Source: Diphasiastrum complanatum (lineage: Eukaryota > Streptophyta > Lycopodiopsida > Lycopodiales > Lycopodiaceae). Taken from it: a DNA stretch of 64,000 bases. The notes beneath the pieces were generated by a model. The model saw only the letters and a program-made list of their open reading frames with translations, was not told the DNA's origin and ran no database searches. Below are positions 45,574 to 58,000 of this stretch, in pieces; the first letter of the stretch is position 1; each line of letters starts with the position of its first letter. Position numbers and translations under genes: made by a program. The stretch spans positions 8,223,147 through 8,287,146 of the forward strand of contig CM055115.1 in NCBI GenBank assembly GCA_029204225.1, read 5' to 3'.

Positions 45574-48500
45574 CTATGAAGATTTGAGCATTGATCTTGA
45601 TATAACTCCAAGATTAGATCTATGCTTGATGAAAGCACTTTTGCTCAAAGGCTTGGTGAGTAGATCGGCAATACAAGAGGACGAGTTGACATGCTCCAAA
45701 TAGATTTCTCCTCCAATAAGCTTTTCTCTCACAAAATGGTGTGCCACTTCTATGTGCTTGCTTCTTGCATGAAATATGGGATTATTGGCAAGAGCTTGGG
45801 CCGAGATGTTATCACACTTGATCATTGGTGGATCATCCTCCTTGATGCACTTTAGCTCCATTAATAACCTCTTGATCCAAAGCACTTCTTTGGTAGTTGT
45901 AGTGAGTGCTTTGTACTCAGCCTCACATGAAGAGAGAGATATAGTATCTTGCTTTTTTGAAAGCCAAGATATTAGATTTCCTCCAAGAAAGATAGTGTAT
46001 GTACTAATAGACTTTCAATCCATCTTGTCACTTGCAAAGCCCGAATCCGAGTAGCCAATAATGGATAGATCTTCACTTCTATAGAGTAGACCATAATCAC
46101 AAGATGAAGATACATATCTTAGAATCCTCTTGGCCATCTTCCAATGATGGATCTTAGGATCTTGAATAAATTGACTCAATTTGTGCACACAAAAACTAAG
46201 ATCGGGCCTAGTAATGGTAAGCCAAATCAAGGAGCCTACAAGACTCCTAAAAAGTGTGATGTCCTCAAAGGATCTTTCATCACCTTTATTAGGATCTTTT
46301 ACAATTTGCTCCATTGGAGTATCTATGCTCTTAGAATTTTCCATATGGAATTTTTTCAACATAGAGTGAGCATATCTAGATTGGCATATAAAGACATGAT
46401 TTTCATAAAAATCAATTTCTAGGCCTAGGATGTAATGCATCTCTCCTAGATCTTGCATTTTAAACTCACATCCAAGTGCTAGCTTGGTTTCATCAACTAG
46501 CTTGATACAACTTCCACAAAGAATAATGTCATCAACATAAACTAGAAGAATGACAATATTGCAATCAACAAACTTTAGATACATGGAAGGATCATAGTCA
46601 CTAAGAGTAAATCCTAGTGAGATAAGAAAAGAGTTAAGTCTTGAATACCATGATCTTGGTGCTTGATTGAGTCCATAAAGACTTTTGAAGAGCAAGCACA
46701 CTTTGGACTCATCCTTGATGAATCCTTGAGGTTGTTCCATATAGATCTCCTCCTCAAGATAACCATTTAGAAAAGCATTGGATACATCTAATTGGAACAC
46801 CTTCCACTTGAAAAAACAAGCAAGAGAAATAAGAATTCTTATTGTCACCATCTTTGCAACGGGTGCAAAGGTCTCCTCATAATCAAGACCATGGATTTGA
46901 GCAAATCCTTTGGCACATAATCTTGCTTTATGCTTGTTGATGGTGCCATCATGATTGAACTTGATCCGAAATACCCACTTGCAACCAATCACATGCTTGC
47001 TGGATGGAGGATCCACAAGCTCCCAAGTATTGTTGGTGATCAATGCATCATACTCTTGCTTCATGGCATCATACCACTCCTTGGTATTGAGTGCCTCTTG
47101 TACATTCTTTGGCTCTTCATGAGATACATAAAAAACATAATTAGTAAAATCAAGGTCCACTTGTTTGCCTTTGTCAACATATGAGAGCCTCTTAGGCTCG
47201 GATCTATCTCTCATGGATCTTCTTGGTGAAAAAATCTGAGGAGAGTCTTCTTCAAATCTCGACCCCATCACATCATGATTGTCTTCAAAATCAGTAATTG
47301 ATGATGCATCCATAGATTTCTTGATCTCGGCCTCTTCAAATGATGAGTGTTGATCTTCATGAAAGACAACATCTCTACTTTCAATAACTTGAGAAGTAGA
47401 GAGCATAAAGACTCTATAGACCTTCTTGGTGGATGAGTATCCAACCATGATCCCTTTGCATGCACTAGGATCTTCCTTCTTCCTTGTTTCCAAGGGAATA
47501 TGGACAAAGCATAAGCATCCAAAAACTCTAAGGTGATCAACCTTAGGCTTCTTCAAAAATAAGATTTCATATGGTGACTTTCCTCCAAGAGCTATATGTG
47601 GGAGCCTATTGCAAAGATAATTTGCACAATTAATGGCTTCTCCCAAAAAATCTTTGGGCAAAGATGCCTCAATTCTCATAGATTTTGCACATTCGCATAG
47701 AGATCTATTCTTTCTCTCGGCCACTCCATTTTGAGATGGAGAGTAGGCACAAGAAAACTCTCTTTTAATGCCTTCAAGCTCACAAAAATCTTGAAATTTA
47801 TTGGAGATATATTCACCACCTTCATCACTTCTAAGAGCTTTAATCTTGAATGAGAATTGCTTCTCTACATAAGCTTTGAAAATAAGGAAATGATCAAACA
47901 CCATAGATTTTGAAGCAAGAAGATATATCCAAGTGAATCTTGTGTAATCATCAATGAAAGTAACAAAACAAGTGGCTCCTCCCTTGCTTGTAGTTTATGA
48001 GAAATGCACATCCGAGTGGATTAACTCCAAAGGATGCTTGCTTTTGATAGAAGATCTTGTAAATGGCTTTTTGTGAGATTTAGCAATAGCACAAGTCTCA
48101 CAAGGCTTGATCTTCTTGGAGAATGACTTTGGCAAGCCAATAGCTTTGGATTCTTTGATCATAGAGAGCATGGATTTGTAGTTGGGATGTCCCAACCTCC
48201 TATGCCATAATTCCTCCATAGAGAGCTTGTTCACAAGAGCAACATTACAAGCATTCACATACTCATTTGGATCTAGTTTATAGATGCCACCAAAAATAGA
48301 TCCTAATGCAAGTATCTCATCATTCTTCTTGATATTGCAAGTATCAACATTGAATTTTACATCAAGGCCATTATCAAGCAATTGGCCAACACTAATAAGA
48401 TTCTTGGTAAGCTTAGGTACATAAAGAACTCTAGAGAGAGAAATAACTTTAGAGGATGCAAGCTTCAAGGGAATGTTCCCTATGCCTTCAATAGGACATT

Positions 48501-49610
48501 CAAAATCATTTGCAGTGTATATTGATTTCTTGACTCCATCATAAGGTGCAATAGAAGAGAAAGAGTCCTTGGAGCTACACATATGTGAAGAGGCTCCACT
48601 ATCAATATACCATAGGCCGTCCTTCTTGAAAGGAGTAGATGAGAAACTAGAGACCATAAGAGATCCCTCTCCATCACTTGCAATAGTGTCTTCCTTCTCA
48701 TTGGTAATATTGGCTTGTTTGAGTTGATTCTTCTTTTTGAAGAAATTGGTGGCATAATGACCTTTCTTGCCACAATAAAAGCACTTGATCTTCTTCTTCT
48801 TAAGCTTGGATGATGAAGCATTAGAGGAATCATCTTCCTCCTCATCTTTGTCTTTGGATTTGACTTTTTCCTTGCTTGAGGATTGTTGATGTTGGTTCTT
48901 GCTCCTCCCTTCGTGCTTATCCTTAGCAAAGAGAGCTTTGCCATCATTATGAGTGAGAGAAAGCTTGTCCATCCTCAAGAGCTTGTACTCTTGTCTTGAT
49001 TCTTCTGAAATTAGCACACTTTGGAAAGCCTCCAAACTTGGTAGCTCTTCCTTAATGGCATAGGATTGGACAAGATTATCAAATTCACTTCTCAAGCCAT
49101 TGAGAATGACTTGAACTAGCTCATTTTGATTGATGGAATCACCAATGCAAGCAAGCTCTCTATGAATATCATTTACTCTCAAAACATAACTTAGATGCAC
49201 TCTCGTCACTCTTTTGGCTACTTTGAAAGATTTGATTCCTAAGAGTGAGAAGCCTAGAGGTATTCTTAGCCTCATAGATAGTCTTGAGACAATCCCAAGC
49301 TTCTTTGGCTGTTGTACAAGTACTCCCTCAATATCTCATTAGAGACATTCATCTTAATGTAGTGGAGAGCCATCCTAGCTCTCTTTTTGTATTTTTGAAC
49401 CTCTTGAAGAACTTGTGGTTCTTCTTCAAGGCCAAGAACTATGTCCATCACGTCTTGAAGGATCAAGATGGACTCCATCCTCATTTTCCAAATTAAATAA
49501 TTTGAAGTGGTCAATCTTTCACTTGGTTCCAACAAGGATGAACCCATTGAAGACATTTGAAGTGAAGAAAACTCAAATGATGAACAATAAATGTTATTAC
49601 ACACTTTCAA
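45574..49610 (-). pseudogene. Copia-7 Gag-Pol polyprotein, inactivated
   Basis: This is near-identical to the Copia-8 polyprotein along its length. It is inactivated by a ~4-base deletion in Gag (~49322), a 1-base insertion in Gag (~49191), a nonsense codon near the start of the integrase core (47995-47997) and an Arg-to-stop change in RNase H (46015-46017). The zinc knuckle has lost its last cysteine (ATNFF against ATNCF). The RT motif YVDD and integrase residues are still readable. The element is a recently dead sister of Copia-8 and shares its tandem unit. Confidence 0.93.
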
Positions 49611-50298
49611 TAGGATCCAATAATTGAGTACTATCTCCTCCTATGAAAGATCTTGCAACTATTTGTGAATTGATTCTCACTAGCTACTCAAATCTCTCTA
49701 AAACAAGATCTATTTCCCATCAAATGATGGAGTATAGGCAAAGTTAGGATTTAACACTCTTAGCACATGTGAAATACACTAAGAAATCAAATTTGACTCA
49801 AATACAATGATATTGCATGAAACAAAATGGCTAAGATTTCAAAACAGTGCCTAGATCACATATAGATGAGATTGGCAATCATACAACTGTGATTTTGGAT
49901 CAACCAAGCAATCTCTTGACCAAACCAAATGTGTCCACCCAAGTCTAGGTGCCCTATCTAACCCTCTTCAAAAGCATATAACTTTTGATTGGCTCAACCA
50001 AATGGAATGACAACTAGACAAAAATAGCTTCAAAACAAGCTATCAAGCAAGATAAATGGATCAAACATGAGAGAGAACTTCCAAACTGAAATTGGATGTT
50101 CCTCACACGTGTCTGAGCACCTGATTCTGTACAGTACTAGGTCAGACCCAATCAATGTCATTTTGATCTCTTTTGATCCAAGATTGAACAAGATAGCTAG
50201 GAAAATGGGCCTTGACAACTTCTAGCTCAAGATTGATGAAAAAATTTTCACTTAGATGGATCAAAATGCATGGTAACCTTAGGTAGGCTCTGATACCA

Positions 50299-50860
50299 TG
50301 TTGAATTTCACACGTGTGGACTGTCCACTACATGTACTTGTGATCTCCTAAGGTGTGTAGATGCACCAAGATCAAGACTAGATTGAGATTCAAGATCAAT
50401 CTTAGATCCTATGGCAAAAACGCACTACTACATGCATTCAATCACTTCCAACTTTCACTCACACGTGTGGGAAGTATTAAAAAAATAGTCTAAGTAAAAA
50501 CAAGCTGCTCTCCTTGGGTAGAGAGAGAAAATACATCATGAGCTCTCGGGTAGAGAGAGAAAGCTAGAAATCCAATAACTCACAAAATCCATGAAATCAC
50601 CAAATCACTTAGATTCAAAATGAGGAGTACAATGATACTAGTAGGTCCACGAGCTACCACCATGCTTAACTATGATTGGACCATATTTTGTCACCTCTTG
50701 ATCCTATTGGATCATTGATCCATGCACCTCTTAATTCTACTAGACTATATTCAAGCACACCTCAATTTCCTATTGGACCTCACAAGGTTCCACCTCTAAA
50801 TCCTATTGGACCTCTTGGAATTCATCAAACAAAAACTTTACATTTGTCTACACTCTAATT
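50299..50860 (-). repeat. 5' LTR of Copia-7, truncated
   Basis: It starts TGTTGAATTTCACACGTGTGG after the PBS (50286-50298) and follows the Copia-8 LTR to CTACACTCTAATT, where it stops ~175 bp short. A 57-bp stretch of unrelated sequence (50861-50917) then joins to tandem unit 2. This is the junction of the duplication. Confidence 0.9.
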
Positions 50861-50917
50861 CTCTCCTTGTAAAAAAAACAATTCCAACATAATGTATTCC
50901 ACCTATAATTAATAAAT

Positions 50918-52407
50918 ATTACTCAACACTCTTCGCTTGAAATTTTAAAACCTCCAATTTCTATAAGGTATTCATCTAATTATCATATCCTTCTAAAATT
51001 TAGACATAACTTTTGTAGGTGAATATTAAACCTGAACCACTATCTAGTAAGTAAAAATCTTATGAAAATAATAGAAAAGAAACAAATACAAATTAGTGTC
51101 TAGTAAAGATGTATTTGTGTCATCACTTTTGAACTTGTCATTGTTTATTAAATATATATAGGTACAACTTATTCTTGTCCTATAAATTATATTCTAGTGA
51201 AACATATACAATGAAACGTGGGCGGCAAATATGGGCCCCAGGTCATGACTTTTTTTTTATAGATTTTGTGACTTTATAAATTGGATGTTTGCAGCTTTTG
51301 TCTCAATGGACTACTTTATATGTGGGGAAGGCCAAGATTGATAAAAGAATCAAAAACAAAATCTTCGATGCAGTTTCATAAAAAGAGAAAGCCAAGGCAT
51401 AGTATATAGATATGCAAGGATGTGTCTAAAATAAAACTAACTACTATTTGTTGATTCAAAAATTCATCTTGCCTTCAAAGTACTTCGTTGTGTTGACAAT
51501 TATTCTTTGCAAATGAAGTTTTTTCTCTTTATGATGTAGAAAAAAATAGACAATAAAATTTCCTATAGTGTTGTATTTTACAATGACTACTTTTATGAAA
51601 TTTTGTCCAACTTTTCTATATAGAATGTATTTATTTTTCTACAATATTTATGTTGAGAATAAAAATTTATCTTTGTATATAGCCTCTATAAGAATGCCTA
51701 CATTAAAAATAAGGATAATAATTCATTGTTACATATGTTTAAAATTAACTAGAATCAGTCTACCAAAAAGAAAAGTGCTAAAAAATTAAATACAATGAAT
51801 GCAAACATGTGTAAGACTAGCCTACTATAGAAACTTATTTTTAGTTATGTGAATATAATTGTTTATGAGTTTATGAGGACAAAAATTTATTTTTGTATCA
51901 GATGTGACATATTTCTTTTATTAATTTATAATTTGATGAGAAAATATGTATTTATATTTTGTTTTTGCACCATTTATTTTATAGAAATGGTTGATTTTCT
52001 ATCAATTTTGTTATTTTAAAGTTCATTGATATTTATTTATTTTTGTAACAATAAATTTTTTTTCACTAGAGTGTCGTTTAAAACTATTTTATAAATTTGA
52101 TTTGACATTCTTGGTCTAAAGTTTTGAAACTTCCAACTTCTATAAGGCAATTGTCAATTCTCTTATAAATTGTGAAATATGATCAATTCTCTTGAATATT
52201 GCACACATATTTTAAATTTGTATATTATACAAAGTTAAAATCTCAACATTCACAAACACGGAGAAGAGAAGATGAATGTTCATAATTAATTTTGTTGCAA
52301 AGGCTTCTTCTTTTCATAGTGACCTTGTAATTGATTCAAGAATCACAACAATTGTCAACAATTATCACAATAAGACCCACTACCACTAGTAGTACTATTA
52401 CATTTAT
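50918..52407. repeat. Tandem unit 2, left non-coding block
   Basis: This matches 40885-43436 with the two large indels noted for unit 1. No gene is supported; the short frames it contains are shared by both copies without recognisable motifs. Confidence 0.75.
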
Positions 52408-52756
52408 TGTCAAAGTACATTATTTTGGATCTTACTTGAGTCTATCAATGAATTACAAGAGGGATTGATTGATTAATCATAAAACAAATGCAAACTAGAC
52501 ACACAAAATTGAGATCTAGATTTACAATTTTACATGCATCAAACAAGAGCAATTTAAAATCATTAATCAAAAGTGATGATCACCCCACATATGTGTGGTA
52601 CAGTACACAGTATGGCCTGTAGATAGTAAATGATCTTAAGGACACTTAGTTTCTGCTTAGATCCAAAAGAAATCAAAGTACGTCGAGTTTGCCAATGAGC
52701 TCTCAAAAATAATCTAAGACAGAGAGATGATGATACATAGAAAACCTCCTCCCTAT
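52408..52756 (-). repeat. Truncated E-family LTR, unit 2
   Basis: Same segment as 43437-43780, starting TGTCAAAGTACATT and broken at CCTCCCTATTGAGATTTCAC. It lies head-to-head with the Copia-9 LTR that follows. Confidence 0.65.
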
Positions 52757-53434
52757 TGAGATTTCACTATTCTAGCTTGACCAATTTTGGTCACATGCAT
52801 TGTAATTGGCAAGATGGCCATGTAAATAGATGCCACACGTGCCAAATCATGTAGGATGATCTCCAAAGACTTCATTTCTCACATTACATTGTGATAGCAT
52901 CTTTGAACTGAGGCCAAAATGTGTTTAGATAGGCTAGAGAAATTCTAGGATCTAAAAATAACATGGTTTACATTGTTTTTGGATTTTGAGATCTTGACCC
53001 CAAGTTAGGGTGGATCCAATGACCTATTAGGTTATATATTAGGGTTAGGGTATGATAAGTTCAAAGGTGCCCTAATATGCATAGATTTGAGCTTGAAATG
53101 TATAAATGCATTATGGGATCTCCATCCAAATATGAAGAAAAATTGAGTTTTTCCACTTCTATCAACATTGTCTTTTGGTGGCGAGTTCTAGCTATTGGAT
53201 GTATAATTACTTGCTTTGGAAGGTACTGAAGTTGTTTACAGGTCTAAGAAGCTTTCACTTTACTTTAGTGTATTTGATCAAATCTATGTGCCTATTGTGA
53301 GTTAAATGCCAAATTAGCTAGTTTTGGTAACTAGTCTTGATTCTAGCTCATAGTTTGGATCTAGATCTTTGATTTGTGCATTCTCAATCACTTTTAGGAT
53401 TGATTGGGATTGAATTTTCTGTAAAATTTTGTCA
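52757..53434 (+). repeat. 5' LTR of Copia-9 (~678 bp)
   Basis: The length and internal landmarks agree with the 682-bp Copia-1 LTR (TTTCACTATTCTAGCTTGACC; GCCACACGTGCCAAAT). It ends TTTTGTCA at 53434, followed by TGGTATCATATCC (53435-53447), a decayed primer site. The extreme left bases are uncertain because of the junction with the E LTR. Confidence 0.75.
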
Positions 53435-53447
53435 TGGTATCATATCC

Positions 53448-54240
53448 TAATCAAAAGTGAGCTTTAGATTTGATTTTCTCAAGCTTAGATCCTAGATTTG
53501 AGTAGTATTGGGTTTGCCCTTGCTACTAGTTGCTAATTTAGTGATTGTACCTACAGATTTGGTTTCATTTGAGTGATAATAGATAAACGAGAACTTGTTT
53601 TTCTGAGTTATAGTTGCAGGAACTGATATTGACCCATTTCCATTCAACCAAACCAAATTAGAAAGTTCTTATGAGTTGAATCTTGGAGGACATGTCTCCT
53701 AGTAGAGATTTTCGTAAGGATTTGAATGCCACCACTCTTTAGAAGTTTGGATCAGCCATTTGAGAGCTTAATTAGGTATTTATTAGGCTTCTTAAGGTTC
53801 TAAAATACACCTTTTAGGTTCAGATCAAGTATTTTGATGAGTTCTTCATCTAGAAATGCAAAACTAGTGAAACTTGTGTTTCTATTCTACTCAGTTTTGG
53901 ATAGGTTTGTGATTGAATATGTCAATGTGATTCAACCTGAATTTAGGAGGCTTTATTTGTGAGACATTTGTGTGCTATAAAGTGCTTTTTGATTAAGTAT
54001 AGGTGGATTCACCCTTCTTGTGAAGTTGAGATCAAGGAGGAGACTAGTTCTGATCAAATCTATAGTAAATTGAGCTAGGTTTGGATCTTGAAGATTGATC
54101 AAGCTCAAGATCACCTTAGATCTTGTTGAGAAATCAGATAGTGATTCATCTCAAGTCCCAAAGAGAGTGGGATAGCTAGTTGTGATCATATCTTGTACAA
54201 ACTATCTTGTTTCATTGAATCTATCTCCCTATCATTGAAG
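53448..54240 (+). other. Leader of Copia-9
   Basis: Non-coding sequence of ~790 bp from primer site to Gag ATG, the same length as in Copia-1. In unit 1 its last ~500 bp have been deleted. Confidence 0.75.
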
Positions 54241-54284
54241 ATGGCATCCGTAAGTGCCTATCTTTTGGATTCTAGTGAAAGATT
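54241..54284 (+). pseudogene. Copia-9 Gag, first 44 bases before Copia-8
   Basis: The ATG at 54241 opens MASVSAYLLDSSER, matching the Copia-1 start MASINAYLLDTNER. The frame is interrupted after AGATT by Copia-8 and resumes at 60528 past the duplicated AGATT. Confidence 0.9.
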
Positions 54285-55021
54285 TGTTGAATTTCACACG
54301 TGTGGACTGTCCACTACATGTACTTGTGATCTCCTAAGGTGTGTAGATGCACCAAGATCAAGACTAGATTGAGATTCAAGATCAATCTTGAATCCTATGG
54401 CAAAAACACACTACTACATGCATTCAATCACTTCCAACTCTCACTCACACGTGTGGGAAGTATTCAAAAAATAATCTAAGTAAAAACAAGCTGCTCTCCT
54501 CGGGTAGAGAGAGAAAATACATCAAGAGCTCTCGGGTAGAGAGAGAAAGCTAGAAATCCAATAACTCACAAAATCCATGAAATCACCAAATCAATTGATT
54601 TCAAAATGAGGAGTACAATGATACTAGTAGGTCCACGAGCTACCACTATGCTTAACTATGATTGGACCACATTTTGTCACCTCTTGATCCTATTGGATCA
54701 TTGATCTATGCACCTCTTAATTCTATTGGACTATATTCAAGCACACCTCAATTTCCTATTGGACCTCTCAAGGTTCCACCTCTATATCCTATTGGACCTC
54801 TTGGAATTCATCAAACAAAAACTTTACACTTGTCTACACTCTAATTAGCAAGTGTTTAGCCTCTTACTCTATTTTGGCTCAATAGTGGCATTACAAGTGG
54901 AAATGCATAATTTGCCATCTATGCCAAATTTATTCCTATCAACATCCTACACCTAGATGCTTGATGTAAAAAACATAAGACCCCTATATCTAACATAGAT
55001 AATCTTTTTCAATTCTTCACA
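54285..55021 (-). repeat. 3' LTR of Copia-8
   Basis: 737 bp, plus-strand edges TGTTGAATTTCACACG and TTCAATTCTTCACA. CACACGTGTG is at 54295-54304 and again near 54447. The polypurine tract starts at 55022 (minus-strand AATTTTTTAGGAGGAG). Confidence 0.97.
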
Positions 55022-55039
55022 CTCCTCCTAAAAAATTAT

Positions 55040-58000
55040 CTATGAAGATTTGAGCATTGATCTTGATATAACTCCAAGATTAGATCTATGCTTGATGAAA
55101 GCACTTTTGCTCAAAGGCTTGGTGAGTAGATCGGCAATACAAGAGGACGAGTTGACATGCTCCAAATAGATTTCTCCTCCAATAAGCTTTTCTCTCACAA
55201 AATGGTGTGCCACTTCTATGTGCTTGCTTCTTGCATGAAATATGGGATTATTGGCAAGAGCTTGGGCCGAGATGTTATCACACTTGATCATTGGTAGATC
55301 ATCCTCCTTGATGCACTTTAGTTCCATTAATAACCTCTTGATCCAAAGCACTTCTTTGGTAGTTGTAGTGAGTGCTTTGTACTCGGCCTCACATGAAGAG
55401 AGAGATATAGTATCTTGCTTTTTGGAAAGCCAAGATATTAGATTGCCTCCAAGAAAGATAGTGTATGCACTAATAGACTTCCGATCCATTTTGTCACTTG
55501 CAAAGTCCGAATCCGAGTAGCCAATAATGGATAGATCTTCACTTTTATAGAGTAGACCATAATCACAAGATGAAGATACATATCTTAAAATCCTCTTGGC
55601 CATCTTCCAATGATGGATCTTAGGTTCTTGCATAAATTGACTCAATTTGTGCACACAAAAACTAAGATCGGGCCTAGTAATAGTAAGCCAAATCAAGGAG
55701 CCTATAAGACTCCTAAAAAGTGTGATGTCCTCAAAGGATATTTCATCACCTTTATTAGGATCTTTTACAATTTGCTCCATTGGAGTATCTATGCTCTTAG
55801 AATTTTCCATATGGAATTTTTTCAACATAGAGTGAGCATATCTAGATTGGCATATAAAGACATGATTTTCATAAAAATCAATTTCTAGGCCTAGGATGTA
55901 ATGTATCTCTCCTAGATCTTGCATTTTAAACTCACATCCAAGTGCTAGCTTGGTTTCATCAACTAGCTTGATACAACTTCCACAAAGAATAATGTCATCA
56001 ACATAAATTAGAAGAATGACAATATTGCTATCAACAAACTTTAGATACATGGAAGGATCATAGTCACTAAGAGTAAATCCTAGTGATATAAGGAAAGAGT
56101 TAAGTCTTGAATACCATGATCTTGGTGCTTGCTTGAGTCCATAAAGACTTTTGAAGAGCAAGCACACTTTGGACTCATCCTTGATGAATCCTTGAGGTTG
56201 TTCCATATAGATCTCCTCCTCAAGATAACCATTTAGAAAAGCATTGGATACATCTAATTGGAACACCTTCCACTTGAAAAAACAAGCAAGAGAAATAAGA
56301 ATTCTTATTGTCACCATTTTTGCAACGGGTGCAAAGGTTTCCTCATAATCAAGACCATGGATTTGAGCAAATCCTTTGGCACATAATCTTGCTTTATGCT
56401 TGTTGATGGTGCCATCATGATTGAACTTGATCCGAAATACCCACTTGCAACCAATCACATGCTTGTTGGAAGGAGGATCCACAAGTTCCCAAGTATTGTT
56501 GGTGATCAATGCATCATACTCTTGCTTCATGGCATCATACCATTCCTTGGTATTAAGTGCCTCTTGTACATTCTTTGGCTCTTCATGAGAGACATAAAAA
56601 ACATAATTAGTGGAATCAAGATCCACTTGTTTGCCTTTGTCAACATATGAGAGCCTCTTAGGCTCGGATCTATCTCTCATGGATCTTCTTGGTGAAAAAA
56701 TCCGAGGAGAGTCTTCTTCAAATCTCGACCCCATCACATCATGATTGTCTTCAAAATCAATAATTGATGATGCATCCATAGATTTCTTGATCTCGGCCTC
56801 TTCAAATGATGAGTGTTGATCTTCATGAAAGACAACATCTCTACTTTCAATAACTTGAGAAGTAGAGAGTATAAAGACTCTATAGGCCTTCTTGGTGGAT
56901 GAGTATCCAACCATGATCCCTTTGCATGCACTAGGATCTTCCTTCTTCCTTGTTTCCAAGGGCATATGGACAAAGCATAAGCATCCAAAAATTCTAAGGT
57001 GATCAACCTTAGGCTTCTTCAAAAATAAGATTTCATATGGTGACTTTCCTCCAAGAGCTATATGTGGGAGCCTATTGCAAAGATAATTTGCACAATTGAT
57101 GGCTTCTCCCCAAAAATCTTTGGGCAAAGATGCCTCAATTCTCATAGATTTTGCACATTCACATAGAGATCTATTCTTTCTCTCGGCCACTCCATTTTGA
57201 GATGGAGAGTAGGCACAAGAAAATTCTCTTTTAATGCCTTCAAGCTCACAAAAGTCTTGAAATTTATTGGAGATATATTCACCACCTCCATCACTTCTAA
57301 GAGCTTTAATCTTGAATGAGAATTGCTTCTCTACATAAGCTTTGAAAATAAGGAAATGATCAAACACCATAGATTTTGAAGCAAGAAGATATATCCAAGT
57401 GAATCTTGTGTAATCATCAATGAAAGTAACAAAACAAGTGGCTCCTCCCTTGCTTGTAGTTGATGAGAAATGCACATCCGAGTGGATTAACTCCAAAGGA
57501 TGCTTGCTTTTGATAGAAGATCTTGTAAATGGCTTTTTGTGAGATTTAGCAATAGCACAAGCCTCACAAGGCTTGATCTTCTTGGAGAATGACTTTGGCA
57601 AGCCAATAGCTTTGGATTCTTTGATCATAGAGAGCATGGATTTGTAGTTGGGATGTCCCAACCTCCTATGCCATAATTCCTCCATAGAGAGCTTGTTCAC
57701 AAGAGCAACATTACAAGCATTCACATACTCATTTGGATCTAGTTTATAGATGCCACCAAATCTAGATCCTAATGCAAGTATCTCATCATTCTTCTTGATA
57801 GTGCAAGTATCAACATTGAATTTTACATCAAGGCCATTATCAAGCAATTGACCAACACTAATAAGATTCTTGGTAAGCTTAGGTACATAAAGAACTCTAG
57901 AGAGAGAAAGAACTTTAGAGGATGCAAGCTTCAAGGGAATGTTCCCTATGCCTTCAATAGGACATTCAAAATCATTTGCAGTGTATATTGATTTCTTCAC

